Shown piece after piece: positions 1 to 8,766 of a stretch of DNA of 64,000 bases. The first letter of the stretch is position 1. Each line of letters starts with the position of its first letter. Below the pieces are notes generated by a model. That model was not told the origin of the DNA and searched no databases. It was given only the letters and a program-made list of their open reading frames with translations. Made by a program: the position numbers and the translations under genes. Origin of the DNA: Clostridiaceae bacterium (GTDB taxonomy: Bacteria; Bacillota; Clostridia; Saccharofermentanales; Saccharofermentanaceae); assembly GCA_012729635.1 (NCBI GenBank), contig JAAYCT010000039.1, positions 47,887-111,886 of the forward strand, given 5' to 3'.

Positions 1-383
1 TGACGCGAGGAAACGGTGTCGGGGTACACAGGACCGATTGCCCGAACATCAAAAACATTCTCAAAAACGCCGGAGAGAGCGGAAGAGACGCGGAGAAAGC
101 ATCCCGCTTAATCGACGTGTATTGGGACGAGCGCGGTGAGACCGGCGGCTACCAGATTGAGATCTCCATACTTGCACATGACCGAAATCATTTGCTCGCG
201 GATATATCGAACGCAATCGCCGAAGAGAAAGTCTCGATTATCTCTGCCACATTAAACGCAATGAAGGATGTAACCGCCAATATCCGGATGACCATCGAAG
301 TTCGAAGCCAGAGCCAATACGACCGTGTGGTCGGAAGACTCAAGGCAATAAGCGATGTGATCGAAGTGCGGCGCGGGCATTAA
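1..383 (+). CDS. rel: C-terminal part of Rel/SpoT-family (p)ppGpp synthetase/hydrolase (partial)
   Basis: The gene enters from upstream and is open from base 3 in the frame ending at 383, so only about 126 residues are visible. They begin TRGNGVGVHRTDCPNI, which matches the end of the TGS/zinc-finger region of long Rel/SpoT proteins (the GVxVHxxDCxN signature). An ACT domain follows, roughly the last 80 residues (QIEISILAHDRNHLLADIS onward). In this family these regions sense amino-acid starvation at the ribosome, while the catalytic domains lie upstream and cannot be judged here. The ORF ends 72 bp before the convergent RNase J gene. Confidence 0.93.
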   Translation, partial: TRGNGVGVHRTDCPNIKNILKNAGESGRDAEKASRLIDVYWDERGETGGYQIEISILAHDRNHLLADISNAIAEEKVSIISATLNAMKDVTANIRMTIEVRSQSQYDRVVGRLKAISDVIEVRRGH

Positions 384-399
384 TCCGAATCCGAAAGAA

Positions 400-422
400 A
401 AGCCGCACCGAAAGGGCGGCTT
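400..422 (-). terminator. Hairpin terminator between convergent rel and rnj
   Basis: Stem AAGCCGC/GCGGCTT (400-406 and 416-422) with a 9-nt loop. Read on the minus strand it is followed by TTTTCTTTC, so it best serves the RNase J gene. On the plus strand the T tract is weak. Confidence 0.6.
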
Positions 423-454
423 AATCATTATCATCGTGCGGGTAGATCGTACAA

Positions 455-2278
455 TCAAATTTTGGCCATAGAAATCATGATCATCGGGCGGCGTTTGGTG
501 CGCTCATAAAGGAGATTGCGGATGTATTCGCGCATTTGCCTCGAGTAAACGACCCCGGAAAGATCCTTCCCGGGCGTGCAGTTCTTTTCAATATATGCGA
601 TGATTTTTTTCGAGCACTCGCTGATTACGGCTTCGGTTTCGCTTTCATAAAGAAATCCCATTACCTGAATGATCGGCGGACTCACCAGTTTACACGAGGC
701 TTTGTCTTCGACGAGGAAAAGGGTCATAACGCCGTCCTCGGCGAGCATCATCCGGTCGCGAAGCACCCGGTTATCAAGCTCTCCCACACCCGATCCGTCA
801 ATCAGGACCGGCGCGGCCGAAACGGTTTCGCGAATTCGGGCGGAATCTTCGCTGATTTCGAGAACATCCCCGTTGTTCATGATGAAGATGTTTTCCCAGG
901 GTTGTCCGAGTGTTTTGGCGAGCTCCGCGTGACGATATTGCATCCGGTATTCGCCGTGAGCCGGGATGAAATATTTCGGTTTGATCAACTGATGCATCAG
1001 CATCAGCTCGTTTCGGTAGGCATGACCGGAAACGTGGACCTCAGCGAGTGACTCGTAAATAACATGCGCTCCGAGCCGGAAAAGCTCGTTGATTAACCGG
1101 TAGATCGGTTTTTCATTTCCGGGAATTAAATTTGCGGATAAAATGACCGTATCACCGGGATGAATGTCGACCGAACGGTGCGAAGCAAAAGCCATTCGGG
1201 ATAGCGCGGACATCGGCTCGGCCTGGCTTCCGGTCGTCAGGATAACGAGCTGGTTGTTCCGGTAGTTGTCGATGTCATTGATATCGATCAGCGTTTCGGG
1301 CTTCATTTGAATATAACCGAGCGAGTTGGCCGCCGAGAAAACATTCAACATACTTCTTCCGATCAGCGCGACTTTTCGATTATTGGCTTCAGCGGCGGTG
1401 AATATCTGCTGCATCCGGTGAACATGGCTGGAAAAGGTTGCGATGATGATCCGGCCGGGCGTGCTTCGGAACAACTTCTGGAAGGATTCGCCGACATGCA
1501 TTTCGGAAGGCGAAACACCGGGCTTTTCTACGTTGGTACTGTCCGCCAATAACAGGAGAACTTTTCGATGTCCGTATTCGGCGAGTCGTTGAAGATCAAT
1601 CGGCTCGCCGTTGATCGGCGTATAGTCAATTTTAAAATCTCCGGTGTGGATGACATTGCCGATCGGTGTCCGGATCGCAACGGCAAACGCATCGGCGATG
1701 CTGTGGTTGACCCGGATAAATTCGACGATAAAGGAGTGACCGGCGCGCACCTCGTCGCGGGCATTGCATTCATGAAGTTCAATGCCTTTCAGAGCGGAGT
1801 TTTCGGCGAGCTTCCGTCGTAAAAGCTCAATGGTCAGGCGACCTCCGTAAATCGGGCATTTCATTTCCTTCATCAGATAGGGGAGGGCACCGATATGATC
1901 TTCATGTCCGTGTGTCAGAAAGATGCCGCGAATCTTATCTTTTCGGGCGATAACATAGGTGAAGTCCTGGATGACCGCATCAATTCCGGGCATGGATTCC
2001 TCGGGAAAAGCGATGCCGCAGTCGACGATGATGATATCGTTTCCGAATTCAAAAACCGTCATGTTTTTTCCGATTTCTCCGAGCCCGCCGAGCGGTATGA
2101 CGCGAAGAGCCGGCTTCTTATTGGAAGACCGGGGTGACGGGTTCCGTTTTTTCTTTTTCTTTATGGTTTCCGTGGGAACCGTGGGTTTGAGGATCAGCTT
2201 GACGCGGTTATTCGGCTCCCCGGCGGCCGCGCGGCCTTTCTTCGGAGAGCGGTTTTGTGATGTGGAGTTTTCTGTCAT
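455..2278 (-). CDS. rnj: Ribonuclease J
   Basis: Metallo-beta-lactamase/beta-CASP ribonuclease of 607 residues, acting in mRNA turnover and rRNA processing as 5'-exonuclease and endonuclease. The two-zinc motif HGHEDH lies at residues 123-128 after the core start (LRVIPLGGLGEIGKNM). Later motifs include HTGDFK, the beta-CASP segment around LTTGSQAEPMSALSRM, and the PAHGEYRM histidine motif. The core is preceded by a lysine/arginine-rich extension of about 56 residues, longer than in Bacillus RNase J1 and resembling the basic extensions seen in some Clostridia and Actinobacteria. The C-terminal domain is present. The ATG has GAAAGGAT 7-8 nt upstream on the minus strand, and a TACAAT -10-like hexamer lies at 2306-2311 inside the dyad GTACA-TAT-TGTAC. 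Confidence 0.95.
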   Translation of the reverse strand: MTENSTSQNRSPKKGRAAAGEPNNRVKLILKPTVPTETIKKKKKRNPSPRSSNKKPALRVIPLGGLGEIGKNMTVFEFGNDIIIVDCGIAFPEESMPGIDAVIQDFTYVIARKDKIRGIFLTHGHEDHIGALPYLMKEMKCPIYGGRLTIELLRRKLAENSALKGIELHECNARDEVRAGHSFIVEFIRVNHSIADAFAVAIRTPIGNVIHTGDFKIDYTPINGEPIDLQRLAEYGHRKVLLLLADSTNVEKPGVSPSEMHVGESFQKLFRSTPGRIIIATFSSHVHRMQQIFTAAEANNRKVALIGRSMLNVFSAANSLGYIQMKPETLIDINDIDNYRNNQLVILTTGSQAEPMSALSRMAFASHRSVDIHPGDTVILSANLIPGNEKPIYRLINELFRLGAHVIYESLAEVHVSGHAYRNELMLMHQLIKPKYFIPAHGEYRMQYRHAELAKTLGQPWENIFIMNNGDVLEISEDSARIRETVSAAPVLIDGSGVGELDNRVLRDRMMLAEDGVMTLFLVEDKASCKLVSPPIIQVMGFLYESETEAVISECSKKIIAYIEKNCTPGKDLSGVVYSRQMREYIRNLLYERTKRRPMIMISMAKI

Positions 2279-2384
2279 GTAGTTATCCTTTCAGGGCGGG
2301 TACATATTGTACCATTGGGCTTTGTGAGCCGCGTGGATGTTCAGGAACCAAGAAATTTCAGTTTATATGATCAGCACGATCTCA

Positions 2385-3593
2385 TCAGACTCGAATATTT
2401 AAGAAGAATGAGTTTCCCCCGCAGTCGCCGTAATAAACCCAAATCTTCTTCCACCTTTCCGTATCCGGGCACCCGGCTTGATTAAAAAAGATCACGTTCG
2501 TTGGAATCGGTGGATTCTGGAATGCCTCAACAACAGCCTCTCTGGAGGATTGTTGTGGTAGTAATTTAGAAGTATATTCACCGGTTTCGCTGTTATATAC
2601 GTCCGTTGAAAACTGGTCTTTCTGTGTAATAACCTGAAAAACAGTGTTCGGCCAGCTTTTATTATTCACCCGGTTCCAAATTACTTGCGCGACCCAAATT
2701 TGGCCGGTTTTCATACCGGTGCCGCTGGGACGCTCGGATTCGACGATTCCGGCCATCAATTCGAAATCATCGACAGAAAGTCCAACCGCGGCGGCCATCT
2801 CCGGAACTCCGCTCGGGACGGGTATTTTTGTCGGTGCAGGTGTCGGAATTTTGGTCGGTATCCGTGTAGGCGTGGGCGTTGCCGGGCGATCGTCCGAGCA
2901 CAAAGAAGCGAGAACATATGTATCTTTAACGGTACGATACCAGTCGTTGGCGGTGATTGCGACCACCTCGATCGCACTTCCCTTAGAGAGTTCCCTGACG
3001 ATCTCATAATCGGTTCCGGGACCGCTCCGGACGTTGAGTTCACCCTTCGCGTAATACTTGCCGGAGAAGGGTTTTTCCGGAATCTTTTTCGTGATGAACT
3101 CGGAGATGACATAACGGTTGTTGCCGATTTTCTTCCAGCCGTTGTCGGTCGACGCGACAACGTTAATTTTGTTGCCCCATTCGAGCGTTTCGATGATTTC
3201 GTAATCCGTTCCCGGGCCGGACCGGACATTGATTTCTCCGGTCGCGTAATAAACGGCGGACTCCTCGGTCTCCGTAAACGACGGATCGGTTGCCGCCGTC
3301 GTATCGTCCGGCTCGGAAGCGGAGGGGTCGGAAAGATCGGAGTCTGTTTCGGTCGCAGACGCCGAAATCGGATCGGTGGATACGGGATCGGAAGGCTCGG
3401 ACCCGGACGAATCCGGCGAAACAGTGGAGGATTCATAAGACGTTTCCGATCGGTCGTTTTTCGAATTCGAAAACATCGCGTCTGCCCCGAGAATCGAGAC
3501 AAAGGCGAGTGCCAGAAGCAAACCGATGCCGATGACGGTTCGAATCCCTTCTCCGGGGCTTCTATATTCCTTTGGTAAGCCGATAAATTTCAT
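2385..3593 (-). CDS. Membrane-anchored cell-wall hydrolase: two SH3b domains plus SleB-type hydrolase
   Basis: A 402-residue protein. It has a cytoplasmic start, one membrane segment near residues 20-40 (GIGLLLALAFVSILGADA), then a Ser/Thr/Asp/Glu/Pro-rich linker. Two bacterial SH3 repeats follow, each carrying the signature GE(I/L)NVRSGPGTDYEI (about 117-165 and 178-225), then a PTPTRIPTK-type linker. The C-terminal domain of about 135 residues resembles Hydrolase_2/SleB (spore-cortex-lytic type): LMAGIVESER, QIWVAQVIWNRV, FFNQ. SH3 domains usually bind cell-wall peptide or glycan, and SleB-type domains cleave peptidoglycan as lytic transglycosylase or amidase. This family also occurs in vegetative wall enzymes, so it does not by itself prove sporulation. 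It precedes rnj on the same strand. Confidence 0.88.
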   Translation of the reverse strand: MKFIGLPKEYRSPGEGIRTVIGIGLLLALAFVSILGADAMFSNSKNDRSETSYESSTVSPDSSGSEPSDPVSTDPISASATETDSDLSDPSASEPDDTTAATDPSFTETEESAVYYATGEINVRSGPGTDYEIIETLEWGNKINVVASTDNGWKKIGNNRYVISEFITKKIPEKPFSGKYYAKGELNVRSGPGTDYEIVRELSKGSAIEVVAITANDWYRTVKDTYVLASLCSDDRPATPTPTRIPTKIPTPAPTKIPVPSGVPEMAAAVGLSVDDFELMAGIVESERPSGTGMKTGQIWVAQVIWNRVNNKSWPNTVFQVITQKDQFSTDVYNSETGEYTSKLLPQQSSREAVVEAFQNPPIPTNVIFFNQAGCPDTERWKKIWVYYGDCGGNSFFLNIRV

Positions 3594-4084
3594 TCGTAAT
3601 ATCTCTCGCGCGTGTACACGGCGCCGTTTCTCCCGAGCGTTCTTCTATGAATCAACCTGAGGTCAAGCCTCTTTGTGTCCGCATAAAAAACCACAGTGAT
3701 TATAACACAAAACGATAATAAAGAGAATCGGAGCGCCGCCGCGCCTCTTCAATCATTTCCCGGGCAAGCGGGCAGGAAGGTGTTTCGATGAATCCCGTTT
3801 ACAGTTATTTTTCACAAGGTAGCCCATGATTGTCGAATCCTTCAGAAAATCGGCGAAAGCGCTTCGTTTGCCGGTATTTTCGGCTTTTCGGGCGGCGCGG
3901 AGGAAAGAAAGATCGGGGTTGTATGTATATTATGAACGAACTGCGTTCTAAAATAAGGGTAATATTTGTCATTCTATTTTTGGGAAAAAGGATGAATCGA
4001 CGAAAATAATCAAGTATGCTATTTGTATAACAGCCAAAGTTGTATACAATACAAATAGAGAGAATACCGGAAAGGACGAGGCGA
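3594..4084. other. 491-bp intergenic region between divergent sleB-like gene and pflB
   Basis: No convincing gene. A 25-codon open frame starting ATG at 3932 has no ribosome-binding site. The inverted repeat GAACG-AACTG-CGTTC lies at 3934-3948, and the pfl promoter and operator-like dyads occupy 4021-4056. The rest shows nothing I can name. Confidence 0.5.
4021..4056 (+). promoter_or_regulatory. pflBA promoter overlapped by nested dyads
   Basis: -35-like TTGTAT (4023-4028), 16-nt spacer, -10 TACAAT (4045-4050). A perfect 10-bp palindrome TTGTATACAA (4040-4049) overlaps the -10. Outer arms ATTTGTAT (4021-4028) and ATACAAAT (4049-4056) form a second inverted repeat around it. The TTGTATACAA shape resembles GntR-type operators (inference). 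pflB starts about 30 nt downstream. Confidence 0.6.
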
Positions 4085-6295
4085 ATGTTTGTACCGGGGA
4101 AATGGTGCGAAGAAATTCATGTTCGGGACTTCATATCCCGGAATTATGTGCCGTATGACAACGACGCCTCATTTCTGGCGCCGCCTTCCGAGGCAACGCG
4201 AACGCTTTGGAATCGGGTGCTGACTCTTCTCGAGCAGGAGCGCAAGGCGGGAGGTGTTCTGGACGTAGACTCTCATACGGTTTCGACCATCACATCGCAT
4301 GCGCCGGGTTATATCGACCCGAAACTGGAAAGAATCGTCGGTCTTCAGACGGACCAGCCTCTGAAAAGAGCGATCATGCCGTTCGGTGGAATTCGTTTGG
4401 TGCGCACCTCGCTTGCCGCGTACGGACACGAGATGGATCCGATGATCGATCACATTTTCAAATATCGAAAAACGCATAATGACGGGGTCTTTGACGCATA
4501 TACTCCGGAGATGCAACGAGTCCGTCACGCGGGACTGATCACGGGACTTCCGGACGCTTACGGCCGGGGGAGAATTATCGGAGATTATCGAAGAGTTCCG
4601 CTTTACGGAACCGCCTTTCTGATTGCGCAAAAGAGAAAAGCCAAGGACTCTTTTATTCCCGATGTAATGGACACCGATACGATCCAAAACCGGGAGGAAA
4701 TGTCCGATCAGGTACGGGGTCTTTATGAACTGACAAAAATGGCCCAGAGCTACGGATTTGATATCTCACGCGCCGCACGTAATTTTACCGAGGCGGTTCA
4801 GTGGTTGTATTTTGCCTATTTGGGCGCAGTGAAAGAGCAAAACGGTGCCGCGATGTCACTCGGTCGTGTTTCAACATTCCTGGACATCTATGCCCAGAAG
4901 GATCTGGATGAGGGGAAGTTGACAGAGGAGGAGGTCCAGGAAATCGTTGACCAATTCATCATGAAGCTTCGTTTGGTTCGATTTCTGCGTACACCCGCCT
5001 ACGACGAGCTTTTTTCGGGCGATCCGACATGGGTTACCGAGTCGATCGCCGGAATCGGTCTGGACGGAAGACATATGGTCACGAAAATGTCGTACCGCTT
5101 CCTTCATACACTGACCAATCTGGGACCGGCCCCGGAGCCGAATATGACCGTGTTGTGGAGCCCGAATCTTCCGGAGAATTTCAAGCGCTATTGTGCGGAA
5201 ATATCAATACGAACTTCATCGATCCAGTACGAGAATGATGATTTGATGCGCGAAAAATTCGGGGACGACTACGCGATCGCCTGCTGTGTCTCGGCGATGC
5301 GTGTCGGCAAGCAGATGCAGTTTTTCGGAGCGCGGGCCAATCTCGCCAAACTTCTTCTGTATGCGATTAACGGCGGACGCGATGAAAACAGCGGCGAGCA
5401 GGTCGGCCCGGTTCGCGAACCGCTGAAGTCGAAGGTCCTGGATTATGACGAGGTTATGAGCCGCTTTGACGAAATGATGAAGTGGATGTGTAAGCTTTAC
5501 ATCAACACGCTCAATGTAATTCATTACATGCACGACAAATATTGCTATGAAAAGCTGGAGATGGCTCTGCATGATGAAGAGGTCAAACGCACGATGGCAT
5601 GCGGTCTTGCCGGACTTTCCGTTGTTGCGGACAGCCTGAGCGCGATCAAATTCGCGGAGGTTCGCCCGATTCGTAACGCGAACGGACTGGCGGTCGACTT
5701 TGACATACACGGCGGTTATCCGGCATTCGGCAACGATGACCCTAGGGTCGATAAAATCGCAACGGATGTTCTGAAGAAATTCATGAACGAGCTTTCCAAA
5801 CACAAGACCTACCGAAACGCAAAACCGACGCTCTCGATTCTGACGATTACATCCAACGTCGTATACGGCAAAAAGACCGGATCGACACCGGACGGACGGA
5901 AGGAAGGCGAAGCATTTGCGCCGGGCGCAAATCCGATGCATGGGCGGGATGCCAAGGGAGCGGTCGCATCCATGCGCTCGGTCGCCCAGCTTCCTTACGA
6001 TTACAGCGAGGATGGGATTTCTTACACATTTTCGATTTTGCCGAACACGCTCGGCAAGACGGAAGAAGAGCGAGAGGTGAACTTGTATGGGCTTCTGGAC
6101 GGTTATTTTTCGGACGGAGGACAACATATCAACGTTAATGTCATTCAGCGAAAAATTCTTTTAGACGCGATGGAAAATCCGGAAAAATACCCACAGTTGA
6201 CGATTCGGGTGTCCGGTTACGCGGTCCGATTCGTTCGGTTGACTCATGAACAGCAGATGGAAGTCGTGAGGCGGACCGTTCATGCAAAATTCTGA
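4085..6295 (+). CDS. pflB: Formate C-acetyltransferase (pyruvate formate-lyase)
   Basis: Converts pyruvate and CoA to acetyl-CoA and formate in anaerobic fermentation. ATG 4085 is preferred over an in-frame TTG at 4040, because the TTG falls inside the promoter palindrome, while ATG 4085 has GGAAAGGA upstream and gives the usual family start ([17 protein letters not shown]). The product has 736 residues. The catalytic cysteine pair is in AIACCVSAM. The glycyl-radical site is RVSGYA near the C-terminus (family motif RVxGY). The substrate-binding core [12 protein letters not shown] is also present. The 3' end overlaps pflA by 14 bp, so the pair is translationally linked. A fermentative, oxygen-sensitive metabolism is implied. 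Confidence 0.97.
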   Translation: MFVPGKWCEEIHVRDFISRNYVPYDNDASFLAPPSEATRTLWNRVLTLLEQERKAGGVLDVDSHTVSTITSHAPGYIDPKLERIVGLQTDQPLKRAIMPFGGIRLVRTSLAAYGHEMDPMIDHIFKYRKTHNDGVFDAYTPEMQRVRHAGLITGLPDAYGRGRIIGDYRRVPLYGTAFLIAQKRKAKDSFIPDVMDTDTIQNREEMSDQVRGLYELTKMAQSYGFDISRAARNFTEAVQWLYFAYLGAVKEQNGAAMSLGRVSTFLDIYAQKDLDEGKLTEEEVQEIVDQFIMKLRLVRFLRTPAYDELFSGDPTWVTESIAGIGLDGRHMVTKMSYRFLHTLTNLGPAPEPNMTVLWSPNLPENFKRYCAEISIRTSSIQYENDDLMREKFGDDYAIACCVSAMRVGKQMQFFGARANLAKLLLYAINGGRDENSGEQVGPVREPLKSKVLDYDEVMSRFDEMMKWMCKLYINTLNVIHYMHDKYCYEKLEMALHDEEVKRTMACGLAGLSVVADSLSAIKFAEVRPIRNANGLAVDFDIHGGYPAFGNDDPRVDKIATDVLKKFMNELSKHKTYRNAKPTLSILTITSNVVYGKKTGSTPDGRKEGEAFAPGANPMHGRDAKGAVASMRSVAQLPYDYSEDGISYTFSILPNTLGKTEEEREVNLYGLLDGYFSDGGQHINVNVIQRKILLDAMENPEKYPQLTIRVSGYAVRFVRLTHEQQMEVVRRTVHAKF

Positions 6296-7139
6296 TTTTT
6301 TTCCAAAGAATCCGAAAACTTCCGAATCTGTGCTTTCCGCGAAAAAAGAATTGTCGGCGGATGAGATCTTCGGAATGATTCACTCTGTTGAGACGCTCGG
6401 TGCGCTCGACGGACCGGGCCTTCGTTATGTGTTGTTTTTGCAAGGCTGCCCCTTTTCGTGCGCATACTGTCATAATCCCGATACCCGCGAATTCGGGTCC
6501 GGTTACGAGATCAGCGTTGCAGAGCAGTTTTCCGACATTCTTCGTTATCGAAAATATCTTTCCGGCGGAGTGACGATTTCCGGCGGAGAACCTTTGGCCC
6601 AGCCGGAATTCGTGACCGCTCTGCTCGAGAAATGCCGCGCAAACCATATCCACGGAGCGATCGACACATCCGGCGGAATGCCGTTGAAGGAATCGGAACG
6701 GGCCATTCGGGCCGCAGACCTGATGTTGGTCGATATCAAGGCCTTCGACAGGGAAACGGCACGCTCTATTTGTGGCGTTGACACAACACGGACGTGGGCA
6801 CTCCTGGATTTTTGCGAAAAACTCGAAAAGCCGGTTTGGATTCGACATGTTCTTGTACCCGGCAAGACGATCCGGGTCCGGGATGAGAATAACCGGGAGA
6901 TCTCGGGCCGGGAAGCTTTCTTGATGTTGAACCCGATTCTTGTTGCCGGGATACAACGCGTTAGGGAGTATTCCTGCGTTCAAAAAATCGAGCTTCTGCC
7001 TTTTCATAAACTCGGGACACATAAATGGAGTGACCTCGGAATTCCCTTCGAACTCGCCGATATTGACGAGCCTGCGGAGCATATGATAGCGTGGTGTGAG
7101 AGTCTGATCGAGTGGATATGGAGGGGGGAAAGCATTTGA
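6282..7139 (+). CDS. pflA: Pyruvate formate-lyase activating enzyme (radical SAM)
   Basis: A 285-residue radical-SAM protein that installs the glycyl radical on PflB. The [4Fe-4S] ligands are in CPFSCAYC (CX3CX2C), followed by the SAM-binding glycine motif SGGEPL and by the conserved [10 protein letters not shown] and ELLPFHKLG segments of PFL activases. It is about 30-40 residues longer than the Escherichia coli enzyme because of an N-terminal extension before the [16 protein letters not shown] motif. The ATG at 6282 lies within the pflB 3' end. Its own 3' end overlaps the start of the next small gene. Confidence 0.96.
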   Translation: MQNSDFFPKNPKTSESVLSAKKELSADEIFGMIHSVETLGALDGPGLRYVLFLQGCPFSCAYCHNPDTREFGSGYEISVAEQFSDILRYRKYLSGGVTISGGEPLAQPEFVTALLEKCRANHIHGAIDTSGGMPLKESERAIRAADLMLVDIKAFDRETARSICGVDTTRTWALLDFCEKLEKPVWIRHVLVPGKTIRVRDENNREISGREAFLMLNPILVAGIQRVREYSCVQKIELLPFHKLGTHKWSDLGIPFELADIDEPAEHMIAWCESLIEWIWRGESI

Positions 7140-7555
7140 AGAAAACGAGGAAACCACGCATCCGATTTTCCTTCGCGATGATGACCATCACCGTGTTTTC
7201 TGTTTTGCTTTTGGCTCTGATCGGATTAACGATTCTTTTTTACGTGAACAACGCAAAATATGGGACGGTTCACGCGACCGCCCGTATTCAAAATGAAGGG
7301 GGCAGGAACCGGGAGGTGACGGTCATCTATGTGGTCGAAGGGAAGGGGTACTCGGCTCCGTTTGAACGGGCTCCGAAAAAATGGAAGAATGATGATTTGG
7401 TCAAAATCGAGTACCGGGAAGATGATCCCGAAACCATCCGCCTCAAGCCTTCAGGCGCTCCTTTTGTGATTGGGTATATTTTCGGATCAATCGGACTGGT
7501 CGGCGGAATCTGGCTGCATATACGGCCCAAGATTCGAAGTGCTTTTGACGAGTAG
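7136..7555 (+). CDS. Small membrane protein resembling DUF3592
   Basis: About 140 residues. The TTG at 7136 is chosen because GGAGGGGGGAA sits 5-6 nt upstream; an in-frame GTG at 7112 has no such site. It overlaps the pflA stop by 4 nt, so it is probably co-transcribed with pflBA. Visible parts: a basic N-terminus, a membrane segment (VFSVLLLALIGLTILFYV), an external beta-rich domain (VTVIYVVEGKGYSAPF ... VKIEYREDDPETIRL) and a second membrane segment near the C-terminus. The TYVVxGKxY ... DPE pattern is like DUF3592. Function unknown; the link to pfl may be only positional. Its TAG stop directly abuts the stop of the convergent gene at 7556. Confidence 0.75.
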   Translation: MKKTRKPRIRFSFAMMTITVFSVLLLALIGLTILFYVNNAKYGTVHATARIQNEGGRNREVTVIYVVEGKGYSAPFERAPKKWKNDDLVKIEYREDDPETIRLKPSGAPFVIGYIFGSIGLVGGIWLHIRPKIRSAFDE

Positions 7556-8734
7556 TCAGTCCACCCCATACACATCGTTCAGATATACCCCGACCATCCG
7601 CGAGATCTCGGCGATATCGGCTTTCGCGGTCTCGGCGTTTCCCGATTCGGTCATTACGCAAAGCACATAGTCCTCCGGTCCGAAAACGATGCCCACATCA
7701 TTATGTGTCGCATACGCGGTATTGAATCCGATCTTGTGCGCGACGCGCGTCCCGGAGGGAAGTCCCGCCGGTATCCCCCAATCGTATTCCGTGTTGCACA
7801 AATCCTCGATCAGTCCCTCGTATACATCCTTGTTTTCCGAATAGAGTCGATACAACTCGGCCGTGTATTTCGCAAGGTCCTGAGCGCTGGTCCGATGGCG
7901 GCCGTTTTGCTGAGCACCGGAATAGTCCGTGTAGGAAACCTGTTTGCGATAATTGACCACACTGCTGATCGGAGACATAAATTCGTCGTTGACCTTGTCG
8001 ATGCCTCCAAGCTTGCGAAGCACCATGTTGGTGGCGCAGTTGTCGCTGATGCAAATCGAAAGACGGCTGACCTCCCGAATCGTATACAGGGTTCCGTTTG
8101 CCGAATTTTGAATGGTTCCGGTTCCCGCCTCGTAGTCGCCGGTTGGGTAAGCCGCCGAGTTATAAGCCATTTCTTCTTCCATCGAAAAAGCGTTCTCGGA
8201 AAATTTTTTGTATAGGCAGGTGTTATAGGCGATCTTGACGGAGCTGGCCGCGACCATCGGGGTTTCGGCCTCATAGGCGACGGTCTCTCCGTTATTCATG
8301 TTGATGTACATGACGGAGTACCGGCCCGGCTTCCCGGATAAATAGTCCGAAATGTCTTTGGACAGATTGGAGAGAAGCTCCGCTCTCTCTTCTTCGGAAA
8401 CGGTCGACGAAGAAGCGGCGGACTCGGAGGCGGACGAAGAGGATCCGGAATCGGACGGAACCGAACCGGAGGAAAGATCGGAGGAGATGGAAGTGTTGCT
8501 TGAAGACGGATCCGGATCGGACGATTGACCGAGCAGGAGAAAGGCCAATACGGTGATGATGACGCACAATGCCGTCGATAACAGGATGATAATCCATCGT
8601 TGTCTTTGAACGGCCTTTCTGCGTTGTATGTGACTTTGATATTCGTGAATTTTCATCGTGATATCCAAACCGCCCGGAGGCGTCTCCTTCGGAAGAAATG
8701 GTCCGTCAAAGCGAACTTCGTTATTATACATCAA
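7556..8734 (-). CDS. Membrane-anchored serine hydrolase, class A beta-lactamase fold
   Basis: Up to 392 residues. A membrane segment (IIILLSTALCVIITVLAFLLLG) is followed by a Ser-rich linker of about 45 residues, then a penicilloyl-serine transferase domain. The active-site triad is visible: SSVK (S-x-x-K), ISDN (the SDN motif), and HKIG in place of KTG. With an exported, tethered domain and KIG it may be a peptidoglycan-modifying or DD-peptidase-like enzyme or a beta-lactamase; sequence alone does not decide. The start is uncertain: a TATAAT hexamer overlaps the most upstream codons (about 8728-8733), so ATG 8656 (MKIHEYQ) is a credible alternative. It lies 32 bp downstream of the symporter gene and may be read from the same operon. 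Confidence 0.83.
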   Translation of the reverse strand: MMYNNEVRFDGPFLPKETPPGGLDITMKIHEYQSHIQRRKAVQRQRWIIILLSTALCVIITVLAFLLLGQSSDPDPSSSNTSISSDLSSGSVPSDSGSSSSASESAASSSTVSEEERAELLSNLSKDISDYLSGKPGRYSVMYINMNNGETVAYEAETPMVAASSVKIAYNTCLYKKFSENAFSMEEEMAYNSAAYPTGDYEAGTGTIQNSANGTLYTIREVSRLSICISDNCATNMVLRKLGGIDKVNDEFMSPISSVVNYRKQVSYTDYSGAQQNGRHRTSAQDLAKYTAELYRLYSENKDVYEGLIEDLCNTEYDWGIPAGLPSGTRVAHKIGFNTAYATHNDVGIVFGPEDYVLCVMTESGNAETAKADIAEISRMVGVYLNDVYGVD

Positions 8735-8766
8735 ATCATAAGAAACGTCGTTTTTACGAAAAGAGA

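Noticed and set aside
3934..3948. LexA-like box GAACG-AACTG-CGTTC
   Set aside because: Spacing does not match the CGAAC-N4-GTTCG consensus and it is not at a promoter of an SOS-type gene.
4040..4084. TTG start 15 codons upstream of pflB ATG
   Set aside because: The TTG is part of the promoter palindrome and -10 element, has no ribosome-binding site, and the PFL family begins at the ATG at 4085.
5216..6127. 300-codon open frame antisense to pflB
   Set aside because: Shadow of the strongly biased codons of pflB; no family resemblance and no ribosome-binding site.
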